64,000 nucleotides of DNA from JBCCQL01 sp039414355 (GTDB lineage: Bacteria; Planctomycetota; Planctomycetia; Pirellulales; Lacipirellulaceae). The position numbers were made by a program, and so were the translations under genes. The notes beneath the pieces were generated by a model. It had not been told where the DNA came from and did not search any database. It saw nothing but the letters and a program-made list of their open reading frames with translations. This document shows, piece by piece, positions 18,839 through 27,232 of this stretch (positions are counted from its first letter, which is position 1; each line of letters begins with the position of its first letter). The stretch is from the NCBI GenBank assembly GCA_039414355.1, contig JBCDJN010000001.1, positions 74,107-138,106 of the forward strand, written 5' to 3'.

Positions 18839-20842
18839 ATGAGCAACTTCGCCCGCGCCTTGCGGCTCGCCCTCCGCCAACGCCTCGGCGTGGCGGCGTG
18901 CGTGTTTACGTCGCTGATGATCGCCGTCTTGTGGGCCGGAAACCTGGTGGCGGTGTGGCCGATTGTCGACGCGGTGATGCAGGACCAGTCGGTCCCCGAG
19001 TGGATCGACAAGATGATCGCCGAAGACCACGCGGCGATCGCCGAGCTGGAAGTGACCATAGCGCAGCTCGAGGTGCAGCTTGCCGATGGGCCGGCGCAAG
19101 ACAAGCTTCTCGGGCTGCAGCAGGAGCTATCCGAAGCCGAGGACGACCTGCAGGCGTACACCTGGCAGGTGAGCTGCCGCGAATGGGTCGAACCCTACGC
19201 CGACCGCTGGCTGCCGAGCACGCCGTTCCAGACGCTGCTTTGTGTCTGCGCGTTTGTAGTCTTCGGAACGCTGACCAAGAGCTTCTTCCGCGTAGCGAAC
19301 GTGCTGGCCGTGACGCGGGTGAGCGCGCTGACGACCCTGGAACTCCGCAACGAGTACTACCGCAAGGTGCTGCGGCTCGACCTGGCCGCGTTCGGCGGGA
19401 CCGGGCGGGGCGACATCATGAACCGCTGCACCACGGACCTCGGCGCGTTGGCCGGCGGCATCCAATCTGTGTTTGGCGCCGCCACGCGTGAACCGCTCAA
19501 GATGATCGCCTGCACGGCGGGCGCGGCGTACTTCAGCTGGCGGCTGCTGCTGCTGACCATCGTCATGGTGCCGCTGGCGGTCTTTGTGATCCGCTGGCTC
19601 GCGCGGGCCATCAAGCGGGCGAACCGCCGGGCGCTCGAGGAGCTGTCGTCCATCTTGGAGACGCTCAGCGAGACGCTCTCCAGCATCCAGCTCATCAAGG
19701 CCTTCACCATGGAGCCGGCCGAGCGGGCGCGGTTCAACGCCTCGGCCAAGACGCTCTACTTCCGCCAACTGAAGATCGCGGTCTACGACTCGCTGATGAG
19801 CCCCGTCACGGAGACCGTGGGCGTGAGCATGGTGGTGATGGCCGCCGTAGCGGGCGGCTTCTTGGTGCTGCACGAACAGACGCACCTTCTGGGCTTCATC
19901 CGAATCAGCGACACGCCGCTTACGCACGGGCAGATGGCGGTGTTCTTCGCCATGCTCGCCGGCATGAGCGACCCGGCGCGCCGGCTCACGCCGCTGGTGA
20001 ACGCGATTCAGAAAGCCTCAGCGTCGGCGGACCGTGTTTACGAGGTGCTGGACCGCGAGCCCACGATCGTCGATCCGCCAAAGGCGAAGACGCTGCCGGA
20101 CAAGCTCACTTCAGTTCAGTTCCGCGATGTCAGCTTCCACTACGAACCCACCAAGCAGGTGCTGACCGGCGTGAACCTTGACGTGGGTCACGGCGAAACG
20201 GTCGCCATTGTCGGGCCCAATGGCTGCGGCAAGAGCACGCTGCTGAACCTGCTGCCGCGGTTCTACGACGTCTCGGAGGGCGCCGTGCTGCTGGGCGGCG
20301 TGGACTGCCGCGATGTGCGGCTGCGAGAACTCCGCCGGCGGATCGGCATTGTCTCGCAGCAGGCGGTGCTGATGAACGACACCGTGCGGGCGAACATCGC
20401 CTACGGCACGCAGGGCGCCACGCCCGAGCAGGTGGAGCAGGCCGCCCGCAAGGCGTACGCCCACGGCTTTATCACCAGCAAGCTGACCGACGGCTACGAC
20501 ACGGTGGTTGGCCACGGCGGGTCGCGGCTCTCGGGCGGGCAGCGGCAGCGGATCGCCCTGGCGCGGGCCATCCTGCGCGATCCCGAGATCCTGATCCTGG
20601 ACGAAGCCACCAGCCAGATCGACCTGGAGAGCGAGCAGCTCATCCACCAAGTGCTGCGGGAGTTTGTGGTTGGCCGAACGACGCTAATCATCACCCACCG
20701 GCCCAGCACGCTCTCTCTGGCTGACCGCGTCGTGGTGATGGACGCGGGCCGGATTGAAGACATCGGCACGCCCGAGGAGCTGCTGGACCGCTGCGACCTC
20801 TTCCGCCGCCTCTGCCACGGCGGCTACCGGGCGAGCGCCTAG
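18839..20842 (+). CDS. ABC exporter, fused permease and ATPase (MsbA-like)
   Basis: A 667-residue half-transporter expected to work as a homodimer in the inner membrane. The N-terminal half has six membrane segments with an insertion of about 80 residues after the first helix that is predicted to be a coiled coil (LEVTIAQLEVQLADGPAQDK). The ATPase half has Walker A GPNGCGKST near residue 460, Q-loop SQQAVLMND, signature LSGGQRQRIALA, Walker B ILILDEATS and the switch histidine in ITHRPSTL. All catalytic residues are present. MsbA-type exporters move lipids or lipid-linked molecules; the substrate here is unknown. The start ATGAGCAAC at 18839 is chosen over the longer frame to 18683. Confidence 0.92.
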   Translation: MSNFARALRLALRQRLGVAACVFTSLMIAVLWAGNLVAVWPIVDAVMQDQSVPEWIDKMIAEDHAAIAELEVTIAQLEVQLADGPAQDKLLGLQQELSEAEDDLQAYTWQVSCREWVEPYADRWLPSTPFQTLLCVCAFVVFGTLTKSFFRVANVLAVTRVSALTTLELRNEYYRKVLRLDLAAFGGTGRGDIMNRCTTDLGALAGGIQSVFGAATREPLKMIACTAGAAYFSWRLLLLTIVMVPLAVFVIRWLARAIKRANRRALEELSSILETLSETLSSIQLIKAFTMEPAERARFNASAKTLYFRQLKIAVYDSLMSPVTETVGVSMVVMAAVAGGFLVLHEQTHLLGFIRISDTPLTHGQMAVFFAMLAGMSDPARRLTPLVNAIQKASASADRVYEVLDREPTIVDPPKAKTLPDKLTSVQFRDVSFHYEPTKQVLTGVNLDVGHGETVAIVGPNGCGKSTLLNLLPRFYDVSEGAVLLGGVDCRDVRLRELRRRIGIVSQQAVLMNDTVRANIAYGTQGATPEQVEQAARKAYAHGFITSKLTDGYDTVVGHGGSRLSGGQRQRIALARAILRDPEILILDEATSQIDLESEQLIHQVLREFVVGRTTLIITHRPSTLSLADRVVVMDAGRIEDIGTPEELLDRCDLFRRLCHGGYRASA

Positions 20843-20872
20843 CAGCGGCCGACCGAGCGGAGCCGACGGGCA

Positions 20873-20906
20873 GATTGGTTCGCCATTTCATAGTCGGCGA
20901 CCAATC
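20873..20906 (+). terminator. stem-loop after the ABC exporter gene
   Basis: GATTGGTTCGCC (20873-20884) pairs with GGCGACCAATC (20896-20906), leaving one bulged T, around an 11-base loop. It starts 30 bases after the exporter stop codon and ends 50 bases before the endonuclease gene, where a terminator would be expected. There is no T-tract. Confidence 0.4.
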
Positions 20907-20956
20907 GGCGGGTTAAACTGGCGGACTTGATCCCTCCGCCAACGGTTCCGCCACCT

Positions 20957-22714
20957 ATGCGCTTCTCAGTTCTCGTCTCCGCGGCCATGCTCGCCGCCGT
21001 CAGCTCGGCGGCGTTCGGTCAGTTCGACCCGCCCGCCAACTACTACAGCACCGCAACCGGAACGGGCACGACGCTCAAGAGTCAGCTGCACAACATCATC
21101 GATAACCACACGGTGATCGGGTACAGCAGCAACCGCGAAGAACTCCGAGACCTGGATCAAGACCCAACCGATCCCAGCCGATTCGTGTTGGTCTACAACC
21201 GGCAGTCGCTACCCAACAGCACGTCGAACAGCAACTGGAACCGTGAGCACACCTGGCCCCGCGGCCGGGGCGTCGATTCTTCGGGGCCAGACAACGCGGA
21301 CCTGCACCAGCTCCGCTCGTCGAACATCAGCGTCAACTCCGACCGCGGCAGCCTGAACTTCGGCGGCTCGTTCGGGCAGTCGTTCGGGCAGGTTGGCAGC
21401 TTCTGGTACCCCGGGGAGGAGGACGCCGGCAACATCGCCCGGGCGCAGTTCTACATGGCGGTGCGGTACGACGGCTCCGACAGCTCGACCATCGACCTGG
21501 AGCTCTCCACCGGCAACCCTTCGCTCTCGTCCGACAGCCTGGGCGACCTGAACAGCCTGATCGACTGGCACTTCGCCGTTCCGCCCGACACGTTTGAGCA
21601 GCGCCGGAACGACCGCGTCTTCGACCTCTACCAGGGCAACCGCAACCCGTTTGTCGACCACCCCGAGTGGGCGTGGAGCGTCATCATGGATCAGCAGAAC
21701 GACACCCGGCTGGCGCTCCAAGGCGGCACGACCGCCGGCAACGGTTCGTCGAGCTTGGACTTTAACTACGGCGCCGTGCTGGTCGGCACGCCGATGCCCG
21801 GCCCCGAGAGCGTAACCATCACCGAGACCGGCAACGACGGCACGTACTACTCGGTAACCCCCACCGGCGACGCCACGAGCAGCATCATCGGCCGGCTCAA
21901 CGCCTTCCGACCCAATCGCACCGGCAGCCAAGCAATCACCGTCGGTCTGGACGCCAACACGTCGGTGGCCGGCGAGTACACGGGGACGGTCACCATCGAC
22001 AACCTCGATATCACCACCGGCGGCGGCGCCGGCCGCGGGGCAAACGACGGCGACGACACCATCGACCTTTCGCTGACGGTGCTCAACCACGCGGCGCCGT
22101 CGTTCTCGCCCTCGTCGGCAGTGACCACGCTCGACATCGACTTGGGCTCGGTCGAACTCGGCGCGAACGCTGCGTCCGCAGCGCTGACGCTGGCCAACGT
22201 CGCCAACAATCCCAGCTTCCAAGCAGCGCTCGACGTCATCGAGATTACCGGCGAAGGAGACACCGATCGCTTCGGCCTCTCGCTCACGCCCGCCACCGGC
22301 CCGGGCGCCCTGCCGGCCGGGCTCACTCGGCAGTTCTTTGCCGGCATGCTGACTGACCAGCTCGGCGAGTTCAGCGTCACCTACACCATCGCCACCGCCG
22401 ACCAAGACCTGCCCGGCCGAGCGTTCACCGACCTGACCCTGACCCTCACTGGCGAGGTGATCCCGGCGCCACTCTCGGCCGACTTCAACAACGACGGCGT
22501 CGTTGACACGGCGGACTACACGGTGTGGCGAGACGGCTTCTCGACCGGTGACCTTACGCTGTCCGACTACCAGGCGTGGCGGGACGAGTTCGGCATGAGC
22601 CAGCCCGCGGCCGCAGCCGCGCCAACGCCGGAGCCGGGCAGCACGTTCCTGCTGGCGACGCTTCTGGCTGCGGGCGCCACCCTCGATAGCCGCGGAAAAA
22701 AGATGGCTCAATAG
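20957..22714 (+). CDS. secreted endonuclease I (EndA/NucM family) with dockerin-like repeat and PEP-CTERM-like tail
   Basis: A 585-residue exported nuclease. The signal peptide (SAAMLAAVSSAAFGQ) is followed by the endonuclease I domain to about residue 245. It carries the histidine motif NWNREHTWPRGRG, DNADLHQLRSSNISVNSDRG, and the family's closing motif QGNRNPFVDHPEW. Two beta-sandwich domains follow, then a dockerin-like pair (SADFNNDGVVDTADYTVWRD, LTLSDYQAWRDEFG). The end is a PEP-CTERM-like tail TPEPGSTFLLATLLAAGA with a basic end. Most family members are short periplasmic or secreted enzymes, so the long surface-anchoring extension is notable. It probably degrades extracellular DNA for phosphate or nucleotides. 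Confidence 0.9.
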   Translation: MRFSVLVSAAMLAAVSSAAFGQFDPPANYYSTATGTGTTLKSQLHNIIDNHTVIGYSSNREELRDLDQDPTDPSRFVLVYNRQSLPNSTSNSNWNREHTWPRGRGVDSSGPDNADLHQLRSSNISVNSDRGSLNFGGSFGQSFGQVGSFWYPGEEDAGNIARAQFYMAVRYDGSDSSTIDLELSTGNPSLSSDSLGDLNSLIDWHFAVPPDTFEQRRNDRVFDLYQGNRNPFVDHPEWAWSVIMDQQNDTRLALQGGTTAGNGSSSLDFNYGAVLVGTPMPGPESVTITETGNDGTYYSVTPTGDATSSIIGRLNAFRPNRTGSQAITVGLDANTSVAGEYTGTVTIDNLDITTGGGAGRGANDGDDTIDLSLTVLNHAAPSFSPSSAVTTLDIDLGSVELGANAASAALTLANVANNPSFQAALDVIEITGEGDTDRFGLSLTPATGPGALPAGLTRQFFAGMLTDQLGEFSVTYTIATADQDLPGRAFTDLTLTLTGEVIPAPLSADFNNDGVVDTADYTVWRDGFSTGDLTLSDYQAWRDEFGMSQPAAAAAPTPEPGSTFLLATLLAAGATLDSRGKKMAQ

Positions 22715-23075
22715 AAGCTGACGAGCTGACGCGAGAGCGGGGCCGTGGTGTTTTTTCTCGCCGGTTGGCGAGGGTCTTGGCCGTCTTGACCCGGGTTAGG
22801 CGCCGTGGCCAGCGCCGCGAAGAGGCCCCGCGGTCGACGGGTGCAGCGGGGCGATTTTCTTTGTAGCCCGCCGTTCGCCAAATCTCGACAACGATTGTTC
22901 GGCCGCCGTTTTGGGCCACTCGTTTCGGTTCTTGTGCCATCTTACCGCCGACGCCCGAAGGGAATCGAATGCCGGGACTCGCGCGAAACCAACAGTGAGC
23001 GAGCGGATAACGGCGAACCAAGCGATCGAAACCGGTATCCTTCACCGCGAGCCTTCCCTGCCGCCAAGGATGTGA
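22715..23075. other. 361-bp intergenic region
   Basis: No coding region was accepted here. A short hairpin, CTCGCC/GGCGAG (22757-22772), follows a run of six T on the plus strand, the reverse of a normal terminator order. A promoter for the downstream AAA ATPase gene must lie here but no convincing -35/-10 pair was seen. Confidence 0.4.
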
Positions 23076-24524
23076 ATGAGCGCCACCGGAGTCACACTCG
23101 GCTGCCTCGCCGCGTTCGCCGTTGGCGTGGTAGTTGCGCTGGCGGCAGTCGGACTGCGTCACCGCATGGGGCGAAATCCGCTTGCCCGGATGCTTCGGCG
23201 CCACTTCAAGCGGCTCGCCCCAGAGCAGGTAGCGACCGACCAACGCGAGTACCCCTTCCGCATGGCCGCCGACGCCTACCCGGCCTTGGCGTCCTGGCTT
23301 CAGCGGCACGGCGGTCAGCAATTGAGAGCGGTTGGCGTTCCCGTCATGCACCCCTTCATGACGGAACTGGGAATCGGAACGCTGCTGGCGCCGGCGGAGT
23401 CGGAGGAGACCCACTGCGCCAGCGCCGTTGAGTACGACGCGTTCGATGTCGGCGAGGACGCGCCGCGCCGCTGCCCGAAGCACGCGCTCTGGCTGTTCCC
23501 GGTCCGAGACACCGCGGTCGCCGTGCTGTGGACGTCGAGGCTGGAGCACACAGGCGAAGGCGTGATGCAGCGGCTGCGCATCGAGATCGCCACGGCCACG
23601 GCGGAGCTTACGCAGCAGCTCTCCGCCGAACTCTTCGCCGCGATCGACGACGCAACCCAGCGCGCCACGGCGTTCCGCGGTAAGGTGCTGTCGTTCGAAC
23701 AGACCTCCACCGAGGGCGGCCAACTGGGCGTCACGTTCCATAGGCTCCGCTCCGTCGAGCGCGACGACGTTGTGCTGCCCCGCGAAACGATCCGGCTGCT
23801 GGAGCGGAACGTGCTGCGGTTCGTCGAACAGCAACCGGCGCTCCGCGCCGCCGGCATGCCGACCAAGAAGGGCCTGCTCTTCTACGGCCCGCCCGGCACC
23901 GGCAAGACGCACACCATCCACTACCTCGTCGGCGCGTTGCCCCACCACACCACGCTGCTCATCACCGCCGAGCAGGTTGGCCTGCTGACCGAGTACCTGC
24001 AGATGGCCCGGCTGCTGCAGCCGGCGATTGTGGTGATGGAGGACGTGGACCTAGTGGCCCGCGACCGCGGCTCCTCCAGCGTGTGCGAGCAGTCCGTCTT
24101 GAACCGGCTGCTGAACGAGATGGACGGCCTGCGCGAAGACGCCGACGTGCTGTTCTTCTTGACCACCAACCGCGCCGAAGCGCTCGAAGACGCGCTCGCG
24201 TCGCGCCCGGGACGCATCGACCAGGCGATTGAGTTCCCCCTTCCCCATGACGAGGGCCGGCGCAAGCTGCTGGGGCTCTACTCGCAGTCGACCGAGGTCT
24301 CCGACGAGGTGCTCGATAACCTCGTCGCCCGCACCGAGGGCGTGACCGCGTCGTTCATCAAGGAGCTGATGCGGCGGGCGATCCAGTTCCACCTGGAGTG
24401 CCGCCGCGGCGACGAGCCGGTGTCGCTTTCGCAGAACGACGTCGACCAGGCGCTCGACGAGATGCTCTTCGCCGGCGGCCCCCTAACCCGGCGACTCTTG
24501 GGCGGCGCGGTCGACTCCGATTGA
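23076..24524 (+). CDS. membrane-anchored AAA ATPase
   Basis: A 482-residue protein with one N-terminal membrane segment (CLAAFAVGVVVALAAVGL), a middle domain of unknown type (about 45-230), and a C-terminal AAA module. Walker A is GPPGTGKT near residue 270, Walker B is IVVMEDVD, sensor 1 lies in FFLTTNRAE, and the arginine finger is in SRPGRIDQAIEFPLP. The lid contains the expected helices (VTASFIKELMRRAIQ). Such proteins remodel or unfold partners at the membrane. A protease partner as in FtsH is absent from this chain and from its neighbours. The BCS1-like layout (membrane helix, unknown domain, AAA) is the closest match in form. It converges with the potassium channel gene. Confidence 0.85.
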   Translation: MSATGVTLGCLAAFAVGVVVALAAVGLRHRMGRNPLARMLRRHFKRLAPEQVATDQREYPFRMAADAYPALASWLQRHGGQQLRAVGVPVMHPFMTELGIGTLLAPAESEETHCASAVEYDAFDVGEDAPRRCPKHALWLFPVRDTAVAVLWTSRLEHTGEGVMQRLRIEIATATAELTQQLSAELFAAIDDATQRATAFRGKVLSFEQTSTEGGQLGVTFHRLRSVERDDVVLPRETIRLLERNVLRFVEQQPALRAAGMPTKKGLLFYGPPGTGKTHTIHYLVGALPHHTTLLITAEQVGLLTEYLQMARLLQPAIVVMEDVDLVARDRGSSSVCEQSVLNRLLNEMDGLREDADVLFFLTTNRAEALEDALASRPGRIDQAIEFPLPHDEGRRKLLGLYSQSTEVSDEVLDNLVARTEGVTASFIKELMRRAIQFHLECRRGDEPVSLSQNDVDQALDEMLFAGGPLTRRLLGGAVDSD

Positions 24525-24549
24525 CACCGGCGACCGATTGCCGGCGTGC

Positions 24550-25419
24550 TCAGACGTTGAGCGCGTCGCCGCAGGCCGGGCAGTAGTTGGCCGTTACCGA
24601 GATGCCGGCGGCGCCGCAGCTCGCGCAGCCGCGTGTTGCGGGTTGGCCTTCGCTTACTTTCTCCGCCACCACCTGCGCGGCGAACAGGCCGGTGGGGACG
24701 ATGATGATCGCGTAGCCGAAGAGCATGATCAGCGCCGCGATCGTCTTGCCCAGCGGTGTGCACGGGGCGATGTCGCCGTAGCCCACGGTGGTCATGGTGA
24801 CGATCGCCCAGTAGACGCTCGTCGGGATGTCGTCGAAGCCGCTGCCGGCGTTGGCTTCAACCAGGTACATCACCGTGCCGAGGATCACGATCGTGCAGAC
24901 GATCACCGATAAGAAGACCGTGATCCGCGGCCAGGTCCGCCGCAGCGCCACGAGCAAGCCCTGCGCCTCACGCACGTGGCGGGCGAGCTTGAGCAGGCGA
25001 AAGACGCGCAGCAGCCGCAGCGTGCGGATGGTGGCCAGCGAGTCGGCGCCGGGGTAGGCGAGGCTGAGGTACGTGGGCAGCAGCGAGACCAGATCGACCA
25101 CGCCGAAGAAGCTGCCCGCGTACCGCGGCGGCTTGGCGACGCAAGCCATGCGGGCCAGGAACTCGATGCTGAACAAGATGGTGATGCCCCACTCAACGGC
25201 CTGGAAAACCGAGTGGTAGTGCTTGTCCAGCGACGGCACGCTCTCCAGCATCACCGCCGCGACGCTGATGATGATCACAACCAGCAGCGCGAAATCGAAC
25301 GCCCGGCCGGCCGCGGTTTGATGCCCGAAGATCACGCGGTGCCACGCCTGCTGCCAGGCGGCGGGGCCGGGGCCGAGGGGGTCGGTAGGAGTCGTTGGCG
25401 CGGGGCTCTCAGCGGACAT
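24550..25419 (-). CDS. voltage-gated potassium channel with C-terminal zinc ribbon
   Basis: A 289-residue inner-membrane channel subunit, presumably tetrameric. Six membrane segments are visible: S1 FALLVVIIISVAAVMLE, a voltage-sensor S4 with regularly spaced arginines (RTLRLLRVFRLLKLARH), and the pore helix and potassium selectivity filter TMTTVGYGD, followed by S6. The length and order match bacterial Kv-type channels. Unusually, the last 30 residues hold a CxxC...CxxC zinc ribbon (GCASCGAAG, then NYCPACGDAL), so the cytoplasmic tail may bind zinc. It is the last gene of the minus-strand run that begins at the M32 peptidase gene and it converges with the AAA ATPase gene. Confidence 0.93.
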   Translation of the reverse strand: MSAESPAPTTPTDPLGPGPAAWQQAWHRVIFGHQTAAGRAFDFALLVVIIISVAAVMLESVPSLDKHYHSVFQAVEWGITILFSIEFLARMACVAKPPRYAGSFFGVVDLVSLLPTYLSLAYPGADSLATIRTLRLLRVFRLLKLARHVREAQGLLVALRRTWPRITVFLSVIVCTIVILGTVMYLVEANAGSGFDDIPTSVYWAIVTMTTVGYGDIAPCTPLGKTIAALIMLFGYAIIIVPTGLFAAQVVAEKVSEGQPATRGCASCGAAGISVTANYCPACGDALNV

Positions 25420-25435
25420 GCCGAGAGTTTACTCA

Positions 25436-25460
25436 CCGGCGGCGATCGATGCACCGCCGG
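25436..25460 (-). terminator. 7-bp GC stem-loop after accD
   Basis: CCGGCGG (25436-25442) and CCGCCGG (25454-25460) form a perfect stem around an 11-base loop in the 104-bp gap between accD and the potassium channel gene. A short direct repeat containing CATGCCGAG flanks it on both sides. It is a plausible accD terminator without a T-tract. Confidence 0.4.
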
Positions 25461-25523
25461 CTAGGGCATGCCGAGGGCGCGAATCGACGAGCGATAACTT
25501 GTCGACGAGACGTTGGTCGTCGG

Positions 25524-26420
25524 CTACTTACCGCAGTAGTCGATCGACCTGGCGATCTCGCTCTTGAGGTCCTTGCGGGCCACAATGCGGTCAATGTAGC
25601 CGTGCTCAAGCAGGAACTCGCTGGTCTGGAATCCCTCGGGCAGCTCGGTGCGGAGGGTCGCCTTGATGGTGCGCGGGCCGGCGAAGCCGATGAGCGCCTT
25701 GGGCTCGGCGAAGACCAGGTCGCCCAGCGAGGCGAAGCTGGCCGCCACGCCGCCCATGGTGGGGTTGGTGAGGACCGAGATGAACAGCCCGCCCGCCTCG
25801 TGGTACTTGGCGAGCGCGGCGGAGACCTTGGCCATCTGCATGAGCGAGAGGATTCCCTCGTGCATGCGGGCGCCGCCGCCGGAGGCGCTGACGATGATCA
25901 GCGGCAGGTCCTCTTCGGTAGCACGCTCGATAAGCCGCGTGAGCCGCTCGCCCACGACCGATCCCATGCTGCCCATGATAAAGGCCGAGTCGGTCACGCC
26001 GAACGCCACGCGGCGCGCGCGGATCATCGCTGAGCCGGTCACCACCGCGTCCCGCAGGCCGGTGCGCTGCTGCTCGGACCGCAGCCGCTCGGCGTAGGGC
26101 TTCTTGTCGGCGAAGCCGAGCGGGTCGGTCGCGTTGAGGCCGGCGTCCCACTCTTCGAAGGTGCCATCGTCCAGCATGTGCCGGATGCGGTCGGTGGCCG
26201 AGAGGTACCGGTGGGCGCCGCACACCGGGCAGACGTTCATCAGCCGCTCGACTTCCTTGCGGAAGACGGTCTCGCCGCACTGGTCGCAACGCAGCCACAA
26301 ACCGCTGGGCACGCCGCGCTTCGCACGCGGCGCGAAAGACGGATCGCCGTTTTGCGATGGCGTGGGATCGCCGCCGGCGGAAGCAGAATCGGGCGAACTG
26401 TCAGAACGGACGCTGGCCAT
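25524..26420 (-). CDS. accD: acetyl-CoA carboxylase, carboxyltransferase subunit beta
   Basis: A 298-residue cytosolic subunit for the first committed step of fatty acid synthesis, working with AccA, which is not in this window. The N-terminal zinc ribbon has four cysteines (LRCDQCGETVF and MNVCPVCGAHRYL). The crotonase-fold core contains SASGGGARMHEGILSLMQMA and FISVLTNPTMGGVAASFA, both diagnostic for AccD. About 30 residues before the zinc ribbon are poorly conserved and may be disordered. It lies between a histidine-phosphatase-like gene and the potassium channel gene on the same strand. Confidence 0.97.
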   Translation of the reverse strand: MASVRSDSSPDSASAGGDPTPSQNGDPSFAPRAKRGVPSGLWLRCDQCGETVFRKEVERLMNVCPVCGAHRYLSATDRIRHMLDDGTFEEWDAGLNATDPLGFADKKPYAERLRSEQQRTGLRDAVVTGSAMIRARRVAFGVTDSAFIMGSMGSVVGERLTRLIERATEEDLPLIIVSASGGGARMHEGILSLMQMAKVSAALAKYHEAGGLFISVLTNPTMGGVAASFASLGDLVFAEPKALIGFAGPRTIKATLRTELPEGFQTSEFLLEHGYIDRIVARKDLKSEIARSIDYCGK

Positions 26421-26550
26421 AAAGGGATCGGCCGAGGATCGAGCGATTGAGACGTTAACTGCCGGCGCCGAGGCGTGCTCGGAATACGCCCCTGGAGTTT
26501 ATCAAACCGAGATTCCGCCGGCCATGCCGCGGATCGCCTCGAAAAGCCGG

Positions 26551-27132
26551 TTAGGAGACGCCGGCGAGCTGCGCGGGGACGTCGATGGCCTCCCAGCGGC
26601 CGCAGCCGTCGGCAGACTTCCACAGGTCGCCCAGAGCGTCTTGCCGCACCACGTGGCGGACTACGCTGGCCAGCGGCTCCGGCGCCACCAGAGCCACGGC
26701 GCCGTCGCCGGAGTGCTTGCGGAGCAGCTTCTTCAGCACGCCCGCCACCCGCTGCATGGCCGCCAGCACCGTCTCGCCCTCGGGCGGGCAGACGGTTTCC
26801 GGCTGCTCCTGCCACTGACGGTAAACCTTGGGCTGTTTGTCGCGGACATCCTCAACGAGCATCCCCTGCCATAGCCCGTGGTCGAGGTTGAAGAGCTTGT
26901 CCAGCTTCCGCGCCCGCAGGTCGAGCGCATCACCCAGCAGTTCGGCGGTTTCTGTCGCGCTCTGGCAAGGGCTGGTGTAGAGGGCGACGGGCGCCTCTTC
27001 GGCAAGGCTCTCGGCCGCCGCGCGCACTTGCTCCATGCCGTCTTGGCTCAGCGGCATGTCGATGGTGCCCAGGATGCGGCCCTGCCGATCGTACTCGGTG
27101 GCGCCCGGGCGAATGAGTAGGAGTTTTCGCAT
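26551..27132 (-). CDS. histidine-phosphatase-fold protein with lost catalytic residues
   Basis: A 193-residue protein with the overall pattern of the phosphoglycerate mutase/histidine phosphatase superfamily: N-terminal KLLLIRxG strand, GTIDMPLSQDGMEQ, SPCQSATETAELL, GLWQG and PPEGETVL. The catalytic residues are gone. The phospho-accepting histidine of the RHG motif is proline (RPG, residues 8-10). The arginine expected in SPLxRA is serine 58. The second histidine of the SHG-like motif is proline 151 (LVAPEP). It should therefore be inactive as a phosphatase and may bind a phosphorylated ligand or partner. The reading frame is intact, with no sign of decay. It sits between rpe and accD. Confidence 0.8.
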   Translation of the reverse strand: MRKLLLIRPGATEYDRQGRILGTIDMPLSQDGMEQVRAAAESLAEEAPVALYTSPCQSATETAELLGDALDLRARKLDKLFNLDHGLWQGMLVEDVRDKQPKVYRQWQEQPETVCPPEGETVLAAMQRVAGVLKKLLRKHSGDGAVALVAPEPLASVVRHVVRQDALGDLWKSADGCGRWEAIDVPAQLAGVS

Positions 27133-27142
27133 GACTCTTCAG

Positions 27143-27232
27143 CGGGGAGCTTGGAGCGAGGAGCGGGGAGGCGGGAGCAGTCAACGCAAGCTGCTCCCAG
27201 CTCCCGACTACCCGCTCCCAGCTCCAGCGCTC
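27143..27232 (-). repeat. short-unit inverted-repeat array overlapping the end of rpe
   Basis: Repeated GGAGC/GGGAG units on the plus strand (about 27143-27180) face repeated GCTCCC/CTCC units (about 27191-27232), forming an imperfect long hairpin. The best part is GGGAGCAG (27173-27180) with CTGCTCCC (27191-27198). Its far end encodes the last residues and stop codon of rpe. It ends 11 bases before the start of the next gene on the minus strand. Confidence 0.7.

Noticed and set aside
21209..22711. 500-codon minus-strand frame opposite the endonuclease gene
   Set aside because: Antisense shadow with no family motif; the plus strand carries intact endonuclease I motifs.
22751..22772. Factor-independent terminator after the endonuclease gene
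   Set aside because: The T-run precedes rather than follows the hairpin on the plus strand, and on the minus strand the hairpin is followed by A.
22554..23948. Minus-strand frame running through the 361-bp gap
   Set aside because: It overlaps two supported plus-strand genes and its sequence in the gap has no domain or signal features.
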